Below the pieces are notes generated by a model. The model was not told where the DNA came from, ran no database searches, and saw only the letters and a program-made list of their open reading frames with translations. Source: an uncultured Pedobacter sp. (lineage in GTDB: Bacteria; Bacteroidota; Bacteroidia; Sphingobacteriales; Sphingobacteriaceae). From it: a stretch of 23,669 nucleotides of DNA. The position numbers and the translations under genes were made by a program. Positions 8,613 through 15,755 of this stretch are shown in pieces; positions within the stretch are counted from its first letter, which is position 1; every line of letters starts with the position of its first letter. The stretch lies in assembly GCA_938008555.1 (NCBI GenBank), contig CALLKE010000045.1:1-23669 (forward strand), read 5' to 3'.

Positions 8613-9013
8613 ATCTAAGGAGAAGAAGAAGACCCAATGCAGAAGTACAGACCTCTGCCATGAATGACATCATGTTTTTCCTGTTCCTGTTCTTTCTCAT
8701 TGCATCCACCATCACCAATCCAAATGTGGTGAAGCTTTTGCTCCCACGATCAGACTCAGGTCAGTCCATTTCCAAGCGAACAATCACCGTTTCGATCAAC
8801 AAAAATCTAGAATATTTTATCGAGAAGAAGCCCGTACTAGTTGATGAACTCGAAAGTAAACTCAAAACCTACCAAGTAAATGAACAAGAGTTAACCATCG
8901 TTCTTTACGTAGATCGAACAGTAGCAATAGAAGATGTGGTTAAAGTATTAGATGTGGCAAATAGATTAAAAATAAAATTGGTTTTGGCTACGGAACCTAA
9001 AACAGATCAATAA
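8609..9013 (+). CDS. exbD: ExbD/TolR family biopolymer transport protein
   Basis: 134 residues. N-terminal basic cytoplasmic stretch MNLRRRRRP, one membrane helix at about 20-38 carrying the conserved proton-path aspartate (Asp20 in MNDIMFFLF), then a periplasmic domain typical of ExbD/TolR. It partners the ExbB product; the start codon overlaps the exbB stop (ATGA), implying coupled translation. Length and order are normal for the family. Confidence 0.95.
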   Translation: MNLRRRRRPNAEVQTSAMNDIMFFLFLFFLIASTITNPNVVKLLLPRSDSGQSISKRTITVSINKNLEYFIEKKPVLVDELESKLKTYQVNEQELTIVLYVDRTVAIEDVVKVLDVANRLKIKLVLATEPKTDQ

Positions 9014-9028
9014 GCATTGTTGAACTAT

Positions 9029-9850
9029 ATGCACTATCAGGAAGAGGATAACAATTACCCAAAAGCCATTTTAATTTCATCACTTATTGTAGTGCTATTT
9101 TTGCTAGCTAGCTATTACATCGTGATTCGAGAACCTTTCAAGCAGGAGGATATTGGCGTTGGTGGTATTATTGTCAACTATGGCACTACTGATCAGGGAA
9201 TGGGTGCTAATAATATGAGTGTGGAAGAGCCCTCCATTGATCCTAACGCTAACCAAACTTTGCCCGACAAAGTAATTGAAAACACCAGTCCTATCAAAAA
9301 TCCATCGGCTGAAACTAGTGCAAAAGACATTGTTACTCAAAACAATGAAGAAGCCCCCAGCGTGATTAAAAAAAATAGTAAAAATCCTAACGCAGTTTCT
9401 ACCAATAAAAGCGCAAAAGAAAACAAACCTATCCTAAACCCAAATGCATTATACAAAGGCTCAAAAAATAATGGCCATACACAAGGTGATGGAACCGAAA
9501 ATACTCCAGGGAATCAAGGTAGTAGGTTTGGCGATCCTCTTTCTGCAAACTATGGAGAGGGCGGATCAGGGGCAGGAAATGTTAGTTTATCATTAATCAA
9601 TCGTCGATTTACTAGCACTCCCAAGATTAATGATCAGGGACAAAGCGCTGGCAAAATTGTTGTTGAAATCCGAGTGGATAAAACAGGTGAAATTGTTTTT
9701 GCTCGCGCAGGAGCCAAAGGAACAACACTATCAGATCTACAGCTCTGGAAAAAATGTGAAACGGCCGTTTTAGGAGCGAAATTAAATCAATTAGATTCGG
9801 CACCCGATATTCAATTAGGTACCGTAACATTCAATTTTAAAGTAAAATAA
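9029..9850 (+). CDS. TonB-like energy transducer
   Basis: 273 residues from ATG 9029, 15 nt after exbD. Two TTG codons upstream extend the frame but add only 4 residues. One N-terminal membrane anchor is at about 12-33 (KAILISSLIVVLFLLASYY), then a long low-complexity periplasmic linker rich in Asn, Pro, Lys, Gly and Ser. The C-terminal globular part (about 190-273, with KIVVEIRVDKTGEIVFA) resembles the TonB/TolA C-terminal fold. It should convert the ExbB/ExbD proton flow into force on an outer-membrane partner. The linker is less proline-rich than classical TonB, so a TolA-like role is possible. Which barrel it contacts is unknown; the barrel encoded at 4760-6460 is a nearby candidate. Confidence 0.8.
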   Translation: MHYQEEDNNYPKAILISSLIVVLFLLASYYIVIREPFKQEDIGVGGIIVNYGTTDQGMGANNMSVEEPSIDPNANQTLPDKVIENTSPIKNPSAETSAKDIVTQNNEEAPSVIKKNSKNPNAVSTNKSAKENKPILNPNALYKGSKNNGHTQGDGTENTPGNQGSRFGDPLSANYGEGGSGAGNVSLSLINRRFTSTPKINDQGQSAGKIVVEIRVDKTGEIVFARAGAKGTTLSDLQLWKKCETAVLGAKLNQLDSAPDIQLGTVTFNFKVK

Positions 9851-9872
9851 TATCGTTTATAATTCACTGAAT

Positions 9873-10091
9873 ATGAAAAATTCAAATCTAAACGCGTTTG
9901 ATGTTGATGCAATAAGTATCACTGAAATGAAAAACAAAAATGGCGGTTGTCATGCTGATAAACAACTTCGCTATTTATTAAAAGAGCTATACCAGGCATC
10001 TATCGATGAAACTAGACAAATGGAGGTGCCCAACATCATGCAACGATTTGACAAGCTATTCGATGAGATTTGCACAAACGAAAAATTATAG
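9873..10091 (+). CDS. Small protein with double-glycine-like leader, unknown function
   Basis: 72 residues, 22 nt after the TonB-like gene and 12 nt before folC, so clearly part of the operon. I do not recognise a family. Residues 1-25 end in ISITEMKNKNGG, which fits a double-glycine leader: Glu at -8, a hydrophobic residue at -7, Ile at -12, Gly-Gly at -2/-1; the -4 position is Lys rather than the usual aliphatic. The remaining 47 residues begin with Cys and form two likely amphipathic, net acidic helices. It could be a secreted peptide precursor, or a cytoplasmic helical protein in which the GG is chance. No peptidase-containing ABC transporter is seen in the window. Confidence 0.7.
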   Translation: MKNSNLNAFDVDAISITEMKNKNGGCHADKQLRYLLKELYQASIDETRQMEVPNIMQRFDKLFDEICTNEKL

Positions 10092-10103
10092 TTTGTTAAC
10101 ACG

Positions 10104-11414
10104 ATGAATTACACTGAGACAATCGAATATCTTTATTCCAAACTGCCTATGTTTACTCGTATCGGCAGTAAAGCCTATAAAGCTGACCTAAGTAATACGA
10201 TTGCATTTTGTAAAAAAATCCAAAACCCTCAGCATCAATTCAAAAGCATACATGTGGGTGGCACCAATGGAAAAGGTTCCACATCACACATGCTAGCTGC
10301 TATCCTACAAACAGCTGGCTATAAAACAGGTTTGTATACCTCACCTCACCTACGTGATTTCAGGGAACGTATTCGAATAAATGGGGAAATGATTGCTGAA
10401 GAAAGCGTGATTGATTTTGTTAACCAGCATCAATTGGATATCGAAACAATCAAGCCATCCTTTTTCGAAACAACTGTAGCTATGGCATTTAAACATTTTG
10501 CTTCAGAACAAGTAGATATTGCCGTGATCGAAGTTGGTTTAGGTGGCCGCTTAGATTCCACCAACATTATTCATCCATTACTTTCCATTATTACCAACAT
10601 TGGTCTCGATCATACCAATATTTTGGGTGATACCTTAGATCAAATTGCTACTGAAAAAGCCGGTATCATTAAACCTGATACACCTGTAATTATAGGTAAA
10701 AACCAGCAGGAGATAGCTGATATTTTTATCAAAAAAGCCGAACAAACCAATTCAAAAATTATGTTCGCAAATGACACATACCAAGCGAAGCAGGCTTCCC
10801 CCTCTTTTGGAGAGAATCGAAGTGAACCTACTGACCTGCTTAATATTGAGTACAATAAGCTGCATTCATCTATCAAAGACACGATCCAATTAGACCTTAA
10901 AGGATCCTATCAACTCAAAAATATAGTTACCGTCCTAACAGCCATTGACGAGCTTCGAGATCAAGATTTTGACATTACCAATGAACACATCCACTCTGCA
11001 CTAAAACAGGTTACTAAACTCACTGGGTTAATGGGGCGCTGGCAAACCTTAAGTACTCATCCACAAATTATCTGTGATACAGGACATAATGAGGATGGAA
11101 TTTCTGAAGTCGTCAAGAATATCAGATTAACTCCACATCATAAACTTCACATGGTTTTTGGAATGGTGAAGGATAAAGATAGTAGCACCGTTTTAAAGCT
11201 TTTGCCAAGTGACGCTCAGTATTACTTCTGTCAGCCCGATTTACCTAGAGCTAAACCTGTAGAAGAACTTGCTTTAGAAGCCAAACGATCAGGTCTTCAT
11301 GGAGAAGCTTTTGATACAGTAAACCAAGCATTACAAGCGGCAAAATCTCGAGCTGAAGCTCGAGATTTGATTTTTGTAGGGGGCAGCACCTTCGTAGTTT
11401 CAGAGGTAATTTGA
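10104..11414 (+). CDS. folC: Bifunctional dihydrofolate/folylpolyglutamate synthase
   Basis: 436 residues, Mur-ligase superfamily. It adds glutamate to dihydropteroate and to folates, using ATP, in the cytoplasm. The ATP-binding loop VGGTNGKGST is at 51-60; TSPHLRDFRERIR, the FolC signature, begins at 79; IEVGLGGRLDSTN and TNIGLDHTNILGDT carry the Mg/ATP-site residues; the C-terminal Mur-ligase domain holds CDTGHNEDGI. Full length for the family. It is the last gene of the operon; its 3' end lies 14 nt from the convergent aguA and contains a perfect inverted repeat. Confidence 0.96.
   Translation: MNYTETIEYLYSKLPMFTRIGSKAYKADLSNTIAFCKKIQNPQHQFKSIHVGGTNGKGSTSHMLAAILQTAGYKTGLYTSPHLRDFRERIRINGEMIAEESVIDFVNQHQLDIETIKPSFFETTVAMAFKHFASEQVDIAVIEVGLGGRLDSTNIIHPLLSIITNIGLDHTNILGDTLDQIATEKAGIIKPDTPVIIGKNQQEIADIFIKKAEQTNSKIMFANDTYQAKQASPSFGENRSEPTDLLNIEYNKLHSSIKDTIQLDLKGSYQLKNIVTVLTAIDELRDQDFDITNEHIHSALKQVTKLTGLMGRWQTLSTHPQIICDTGHNEDGISEVVKNIRLTPHHKLHMVFGMVKDKDSSTVLKLLPSDAQYYFCQPDLPRAKPVEELALEAKRSGLHGEAFDTVNQALQAAKSRAEARDLIFVGGSTFVVSEVI
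11343..11368. other. Perfect 12-bp inverted repeat inside the folC 3' end (possible terminator)
   Basis: Arms 11343-11354 and 11357-11368 are exact reverse complements (12 bp) separated by only GA, containing CTCGAGCT. It is coding sequence (KSRAEARD of FolC) about 60 nt from the folC/aguA convergence point. On the - strand the hairpin is followed by little T, on the + strand by GATTTTTG. A role in stopping aguA transcripts that run into folC is possible, since no hairpin fits in the 14-nt gap. Confidence 0.4.
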
Positions 11415-11428
11415 AGACCCAAATCAAA

Positions 11429-12505
11429 TTAAACTGCAGGCTCTTGCTGACTTAAGCAGTGAAAGCTACCTAAACCCCAAATAATATCCGTTGAATCAAT
11501 ACCTATAACCTCCCGACTAAAGAAACTTTTGGCAATAATATCCAGTGCAATATCATCTTGAGCACAACGATAGGTTGGAACAATTACATGCTTGTTACTA
11601 ATATAAAAATTAGCGTATGAAGCTGGTAAACGTGCCCCATCATAAATAACGGGATCAGGCATTGGAAGTTCAATTACATTTAATTGCTTACCATTCAGCA
11701 AACGCATTTTACTCAATGATTTTAAATTTTTCTGAAGCAAGTCATAATTTTCATCATGAACCTTGGTTTCGACTACACTTAATACCGTACCCTCATTAAC
11801 AAAACGAATCGTATCATCAATATGTCCATCCGTATCATCACCAATAATTCCCTCATCAACCCACAAAATCTGATCTATTCCATAATATTCAGAAAGATAA
11901 TGTTCGATCTGCTTCTGATTCAAGTGTGGGTTCCTATTCTTATTTAGTAGACAGCAAGTAGAAGTTAGTACAGTACCTGCTCCATTAAACTCTACAGAAC
12001 CACCTTCCATTACAATACCGGGGTGAAAAACAGGAAGTCTAAAACTCTTCCCAATCAAGGTTGGAATTACATCATCTAGGTCAAAAGGAGGATATTTCCC
12101 CCCCCATGCATTATAGGCCCAATCAACTATTACTTTTTTGGGACTTCCTTTTGAGTTAATCAAAAATGCAGGACCATGATCCCTGCACCAAGCATCATTC
12201 GTGGGATGTAGAAAAAACTCTACCTGACTCATATTGACCTTGGCACTTTCCAAGTGCTGTATCGCTGATAATTTCATTTGCTCATCACCAACATTGATTC
12301 GAACTTTTTCACTTTGTGCTAATACTTTCACAAAGTGACTATATGCTGGATATATAGTAGCTATTTTTCCTGGCCAGCTTTCTTCTTTATGCGGCCAGCT
12401 CAGCCAAGTTGCTTCATGCAGCTCAAATTCTGCTGGAAAATGATAACCTAATTGTTTTGGTGTGCTGTTTCTAAATTCTAGGAATTCAAAATTATCGGAG
12501 GTCAT
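11429..12505 (-). CDS. aguA: Agmatine deiminase
   Basis: 358 residues, peptidyl-arginine-deiminase/agmatine deiminase family. It converts agmatine to N-carbamoylputrescine and ammonia for polyamine synthesis. The N-terminal signature HEATWLSWPH is at 30-39; NDAWCRDHGP at 103-112; EGGSVEFNG at 168-176; DGHIDD with the catalytic His at 226-231; GLGSFHCLSQQEP with the nucleophile Cys350 near the C-terminus. All catalytic positions are retained and the length is normal. It lies 94 nt downstream of the oxidoreductase gene on the same strand. The usual partner N-carbamoylputrescine amidase is not adjacent, so it must lie elsewhere if the pathway is complete. Confidence 0.95.
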   Translation of the reverse strand: MTSDNFEFLEFRNSTPKQLGYHFPAEFELHEATWLSWPHKEESWPGKIATIYPAYSHFVKVLAQSEKVRINVGDEQMKLSAIQHLESAKVNMSQVEFFLHPTNDAWCRDHGPAFLINSKGSPKKVIVDWAYNAWGGKYPPFDLDDVIPTLIGKSFRLPVFHPGIVMEGGSVEFNGAGTVLTSTCCLLNKNRNPHLNQKQIEHYLSEYYGIDQILWVDEGIIGDDTDGHIDDTIRFVNEGTVLSVVETKVHDENYDLLQKNLKSLSKMRLLNGKQLNVIELPMPDPVIYDGARLPASYANFYISNKHVIVPTYRCAQDDIALDIIAKSFFSREVIGIDSTDIIWGLGSFHCLSQQEPAV

Positions 12506-12599
12506 ATAGGATGAACTTGGGCTATTATTTATCTTTTGGACTCTATTTAAACAATATTTAAGTCCCGCGAAATTATGGATAATAGCTCAGTATTAAGAC

Positions 12600-13145
12600 T
12601 TACGCAATGACTTTCTTAAGTTTTTCGATATGTTCCACAATTTTTCTCTCTACCTCCTGTCTCCTTTCTGGTACTTGTCCAAACATTTCATGAGAAACAA
12701 TAGAGCCTTCAAAGTCCATTTTACAATAATAGGCCATCTGAGCCAAAGGCCTCAATAATTCCTCTGTTGTAAAACGATTTTTACCACTAGTCTGGTAGGC
12801 ATCCATAGAGCCTAGTGCTGTCACAGAAAGCATTAGCTTTTTTCCCTTAAGCTTGTAGTCTTCTGAGTTAGTAAAAGAGTAAGCAAAACCGTAGGTAAGC
12901 ACCACATCTTGCCATTCCTTAAGCAAAGCAGGAGTACTATACCAATACAAAGGGAACTGGAAAATAATGCGGTCATGTAGCAATAGATCAGCTTGTTCTT
13001 TTTCCACATTAATATTAAAATTGGGATATTCTGCATACAAATCCTTAATCTTCAGATTCGGGGTACTTCTCAGGCCATCTACAATCTTTTTATTGGAAAA
13101 AGATTGATTTAAACTGGGGTGAGCGAGGATAAGTAAGTTTTTCAT
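12600..13145 (-). CDS. Flavodoxin-fold NAD(P)H oxidoreductase (KefF/MdaB-like)
   Basis: 181 residues, Flavodoxin_2-type fold. The N-terminus MKNLLILAHPSLNQSFSN supplies the flavin-phosphate loop, and the flavin/quinone-site motif FQFPLYWYSTPALLKEWQD is at 62-80. Members are FMN or FAD quinone reductases, some acting as ancillary subunits of Kef potassium channels; no Kef gene is in the window, so a soluble quinone or electrophile reductase is more likely. The ATG at 13145 starts only 15 nt from the target duplication of the decayed IS element. The native upstream region (and probably its promoter) has therefore been displaced by about 860 bp. Confidence 0.9.
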   Translation of the reverse strand: MKNLLILAHPSLNQSFSNKKIVDGLRSTPNLKIKDLYAEYPNFNINVEKEQADLLLHDRIIFQFPLYWYSTPALLKEWQDVVLTYGFAYSFTNSEDYKLKGKKLMLSVTALGSMDAYQTSGKNRFTTEELLRPLAQMAYYCKMDFEGSIVSHEMFGQVPERRQEVERKIVEHIEKLKKVIA

Positions 13146-13159
13146 GAGTTTAACTTATT

Positions 13160-13167
13160 TCTAAATA
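13160..13167. repeat. Left target-site duplication of the IS5-like element
   Basis: TCTAAATA here is repeated exactly at 14021-14028 on the other side of the element. The boundary is ambiguous: if one more base belongs to each inverted repeat, the duplication is the 6-bp CTAAAT. Confidence 0.65.
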
Positions 13168-14020
13168 GCCTGTTTAAACTTTATTCAACAATGATTTTAT
13201 GGCAGATAATTTGACCATATTTTCGAAAGATTCAGTGAGGAGCTCGTAGTTTCTAGATAATCTCCTGTCATTATCAAACTAAGAAAAGGTTCGTTCAACA
13301 ATCCACCTTTTAAATAATGGCTCAAAAATTGATTTCTTTTTATCTGTCCTCATGATTATCTGTATAATATATCCAAATGTTGATTTGAATTGTTCAGCAA
13401 GTATTCCTCTATATCCTCCATCGGCTATAATAGCTTAACACTAAACAAAAGCTCTTTCAATACACGCATTAGCCATTTTGCAGCCTTGCTATCATGTAAA
13501 GAAGCTGTAGTTACTATTACAGTCAGCAAAAAAAACATTTTTATCTACCACAACATGACGCTTTATACCTTTTACTTTTTTGTTTCCATCATATCCACTC
13601 AATGATCAGTTATTCCCCCAGCGTACACTTTGGCTATCAATTATACCTAAGCTTGCTTCTTTATTTTGACCTCTTTTTATACGAACTCGTTCCCTGAGTT
13701 TTGATAGTAATAAGTCAAATTAATCTGTATCAGCCCACTTTTTGTAGTAATAATAAGCCAATTGCCATTGGGCAAAATCAGACGGAAGTAAACGCCACTG
13801 GCAGCCGGTTTTGACTAGATAGTGAATCCCATTCCAGATTAAACCTAGACTATGTTTTCGTCTTCTTTCATCTAGCTGTAATTCCTTTTTGATAAATTGC
13901 CACTGGGTTTCTGTTAAATCGGTTGGATACATTTTTTTGAAGTTTGGTCACAACAAAAAAATTCATTTCAATCGATTTATCAGACCTATAGCGTTTTTAT
14001 CCTCCCTTTTTTAAACAGGC
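13168..14020 (-). mobile_element. Decayed IS5-family insertion sequence (about 853 bp)
   Basis: The element is bounded by terminal inverted repeats GCCTGTTTAAA at the left (13168-13178) and TTTAAACAGGC at the right (14010-14020), with flanking TCTAAATA on both sides. It contains a single transposase reading frame on the - strand spanning nearly its whole length. Size and single-ORF layout fit the IS5 family. Precise removal would bring the oxidoreductase start codon to within about 25 nt of the sequence now at 14029 onward. Confidence 0.85.
13174..13932 (-). pseudogene. IS5-family DDE transposase, inactivated by seven stops
   Basis: From ATG 13932 the frame begins MYPTDLTETQWQF and continues with KTGCQWRLLPSDF, the N-terminal domain typical of IS5-family transposases, to a stop at 13720. 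Reading on in the same frame gives the rest of the protein: GIIDSQSV (first catalytic Asp), GYDGNKKVKGIKRHVVVD, ADGGYRGILAEQF (second Asp), RWIVERTFS (catalytic Glu), FDNDRRLSRNYELLTES and MVKLSAIKSLLNKV with a terminal stop at 13174. Premature in-frame stops lie at 13720, 13606, 13492, 13489, 13441, 13435 and 13279. No frameshift is needed anywhere across 253 codons. It cannot make an active transposase. Confidence 0.92.
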
Positions 14021-14028
14021 TCTAAATA
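14021..14028. repeat. Right target-site duplication of the IS5-like element
   Basis: TCTAAATA immediately follows the right inverted repeat and matches 13160-13167 exactly; both copies abut the element directly. Confidence 0.65.
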
Positions 14029-14145
14029 GCCCATGAATTGTCATGAGCTTATCTAAAAATTTAAAAAGGGGTCTCTAAATAATAGATTCTATTTTCTTGC
14101 AAGCCTAAGAGATGATTTTACTTTCTCATATTTCAAAAAACACAA

Positions 14146-14180
14146 AAAGCCGTCCTAATAAGTGACATTTGGATGGCTTT
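14146..14180 (-). terminator. Intrinsic terminator of the DUF3276 gene
   Basis: Arms AAAGCCGTCC (14146-14155) and GGATGGCTTT (14171-14180) pair over 10 bp with one G-T wobble and a 15-nt loop. On the - strand the stem is followed by a T-rich tract (TTGTGTTTTTTG). It lies 22 nt beyond the stop codon of the DUF3276 gene, the right place and polarity. Confidence 0.75.
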
Positions 14181-14202
14181 CTGGCTCAAAAATTAGATTT
14201 TT

Positions 14203-14529
14203 TCAATCAAATGAGAAGTCAGTGCTTGACTTAGCAAACTCGACATTACTTTCTGTAGGTTCGTAACGTTTCTCAAGCACCTCCTGATTAGCTTTAATAT
14301 AATCAACCGTTTCTCTTAAGCCTTCGGCAAATTTCTCAAAGTCCTCCTTGTATAAAAAAATCTTGTGCTTAATAAAAGCACCGTCTTCTAAACGTTTCTT
14401 ACTTTCTGTGATAGTAAGATAATAATCATCTGATCGTGTCGCTTTCACATCGAAAAAATAAGTGCGCTTGCCAGCCCTTACTTTTTTTGAAAAAACCTCT
14501 TCCCTGTCATTGTTTTCAAAATCTCCCAT
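14203..14529 (-). CDS. DUF3276 PUR-domain (PUR-alpha-like) nucleic-acid-binding protein
   Basis: 108 residues. The PUR fold spans about 12-90: EEVFSKKVRAGKRTYFFDVK, then a short strand pair with YYLTITESKKR, then IFLYKEDFEKFAEGLRETVDYI. Bacterial single-repeat PUR proteins, studied in Borrelia, dimerise and bind single-stranded DNA/RNA; in Bacteroidota this small protein is widespread and its cellular role is not settled. The acidic/Ser-rich C-terminal tail is normal. It has its own hairpin terminator downstream and a near-match -7 box (TATATTTA on the - strand, 14552-14559) upstream, so it is probably a single-gene unit. Confidence 0.9.
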   Translation of the reverse strand: MGDFENNDREEVFSKKVRAGKRTYFFDVKATRSDDYYLTITESKKRLEDGAFIKHKIFLYKEDFEKFAEGLRETVDYIKANQEVLEKRYEPTESNVEFAKSSTDFSFD

Positions 14530-14812
14530 TGTTTTCTATTTTATTAGCAGGTAAATATAATTGATAAAAATAAAAAAGTTACACATGAAAAAAGATTATT
14601 AAACAAAATAAATTATTGCCTAAAGAATCATTGCAATGATCTTAAATGCAAACTACCTGGCCTTTATTCAGTATAGTTATATCTCGTCTACCTATAGAAA
14701 TACTGGCGCTTGACTATACACTTATACCCCCTCTTAAAAATGGTCGCTACACTTGTGATGTAATCCCAAAGTGATAGTCGCATTCTATCAAATCATCATT
14801 TTTTAAAAAATA
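14530..14812. other. Intergenic stretch without a gene
   Basis: No ORF, tRNA or rRNA feature is seen here. It contains the promoter side of the DUF3276 gene, and a short stem GATAG/CTATC with a 7-nt loop near 14773-14789, followed at a distance by T6. I assign no function to the remainder. Confidence 0.5.
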
Positions 14813-14845
14813 TTTGTTTACTAACCCATCTTATTAGTATATTTG
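14813..14845 (+). promoter_or_regulatory. Full Bacteroidetes promoter (-33 TTTG, -7 TATATTTG)
   Basis: TTTG at 14813-14816 and TATATTTG at 14838-14845 are separated by 21 nt, matching both parts of the Bacteroidetes consensus exactly. This is the best promoter in the window. Transcription should start near 14849, immediately before two hairpins and with no ORF of credible size behind it. Confidence 0.75.
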
Positions 14846-14848
14846 TTG

Positions 14849-14918
14849 TGCCCTCCCAAAGGGCATGTTTTTCATAGGTAGATGTAGGGTCGAATATTAA
14901 TTTATTCGGCCCTTTTTT
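14849..14918 (+). ncRNA. Candidate small RNA (about 70 nt) or ubiX leader
   Basis: The segment between a consensus promoter and an intrinsic terminator. The predicted 5' end forms a 5-bp hairpin (GCCCT 14850-14854 with AGGGC 14860-14864, loop CCCAA), then a single-stranded stretch of about 20 nt, then the terminator stem. It does not match 4.5S/SRP RNA, tmRNA or tRNA that I can recognise. An 11-codon ATG frame starts at 14865 and ends inside the terminator. Because ubiX begins about 100 nt downstream, it may instead be an attenuated leader of ubiX. Confidence 0.5.
14887..14918 (+). terminator. Strong intrinsic terminator upstream of ubiX
   Basis: Stem GGGTCGAATA (14887-14896) pairs with TATTCGGCCC (14903-14912) over 10 bp with one wobble and a 6-nt loop, followed directly by T6 at 14913-14918. 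There is no + strand protein gene before it for more than 3 kb, so it must serve the short transcript starting near 14849. Confidence 0.8.
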
Positions 14919-15021
14919 ATAAGTGTATAAATGACACTATTTTAAAAATACTTTCAACATCAAATCATCATTCACAATTTGATGATACTTCATAGCCATA
15001 TAAAACAAGTAAAAAATTAAG

Positions 15022-15594
15022 ATGAGAAATAGAAAGATTGTTTTAGCCATCACAGGGGCAAGTGGGGCCATTTATGCTAAAATAATACTAGATAAACTTG
15101 CTAAGCTTCAGAATCAGATCCTAGATGTAGGAGTAGTCATGTCGGATAATGCAAAAGATGTTTGGAAGCATGAGCTACAAAATGACAGCTATCAGAACTA
15201 TGATTTTACTTTTTTTAAGTCGAATGATTTCATGGCCCCTTTTGCATCAGGTTCGGCTCAGTACGATACGATGATTATTTGCCCCTGCTCCATGGGCACA
15301 CTTGGACGTATTGCTGCCGGTATATCGAACGACTTAATTACAAGAGCCGCAGATGTGATCCTAAAAGAACGACGAAAATTAATTCTGGTGCTGCGTGATA
15401 CTCCACTAAATTTGATCCATATTCAGAATATGAAGACCATTACTGAGGCCGGAGGCATTATTTGTCCAGCTATTCCTTCTTTTTATAGCCTACCTAAAAC
15501 CATCGAAGAACTTGCCGAAACAGTTGTAAATCGAGTTATTGATTTAGCTCATCTGAAAGATGATTCCTTTCGCTGGGGTAATCCAGTACACTAA
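15022..15594 (+). CDS. ubiX: UbiX/Pad1-family flavin prenyltransferase
   Basis: 190 residues. The family joins dimethylallyl phosphate to reduced FMN, making the prenylated FMN cofactor of UbiD-type decarboxylases. The N-terminal flavin-binding loop TGASGA is at 11-16; ASGSAQYDTMIICPCSMGTL is at 75-94; SNDLITRAADVILKERR at 102-118, then LILVLRDTPL at 120-129, carry the family's phosphate-binding and active-site residues. Full length. No ubiD gene is in the window. A UbiD-like partner elsewhere, for example in quinone synthesis, is expected. A terminator and candidate small RNA lie about 100 nt upstream. Confidence 0.94.
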   Translation: MRNRKIVLAITGASGAIYAKIILDKLAKLQNQILDVGVVMSDNAKDVWKHELQNDSYQNYDFTFFKSNDFMAPFASGSAQYDTMIICPCSMGTLGRIAAGISNDLITRAADVILKERRKLILVLRDTPLNLIHIQNMKTITEAGGIICPAIPSFYSLPKTIEELAETVVNRVIDLAHLKDDSFRWGNPVH

Positions 15595-15629
15595 TAACTT
15601 GTGTACAGGCCAACAATGTCAAGATCCTA

Positions 15630-15755
15630 GTTCTGCTATTTGCGTGAAGGATAGAAGTGAAAAGCCCACAGTGAAGCAACGCGAAACGAGGACTTGTAAC
15701 GAATAGCCTGACCCAAAGGGGCACGCCCAACACCAACGAACTTGATACCCCCGAG
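15630..15755. repeat. Candidate dispersed intergenic repeat
   Basis: Between ubiX and mtaB lies a block visibly richer in G+C and G/A-rich on the + strand (for example GCGTGAAGGATAGAAG and CAACGCGAAACGAGGACTTG). It contains ACCCAAAGGGGCACGCCC and ends in a CCCC-CGA-GGGG mini-hairpin. Its - strand frame reads APLGQAIRYKSSFRVASLWA, a peptide I recall from many spurious short Bacteroidota ORFs, which suggests a multicopy intergenic element rather than a gene. It occurs once here, so this cannot be proved from the window. Confidence 0.4.

Noticed and set aside
12506..12599. Hairpin GGACT/AGTCC between the oxidoreductase and aguA
   Set aside because: The stem is only 5 bp with an AT-rich mismatched interior and no T tract on the - strand; not convincing as a terminator.
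13390..13605. 71-codon + strand frame in the IS region
   Set aside because: It lies opposite the decayed transposase and has no domain; the - strand frame reads as IS5 transposase throughout.
14865..14900. 11-codon ATG frame in the candidate small RNA
   Set aside because: It has no ribosome-binding site and ends inside the terminator stem; too short and unconstrained to call a gene, though a leader peptide cannot be excluded.
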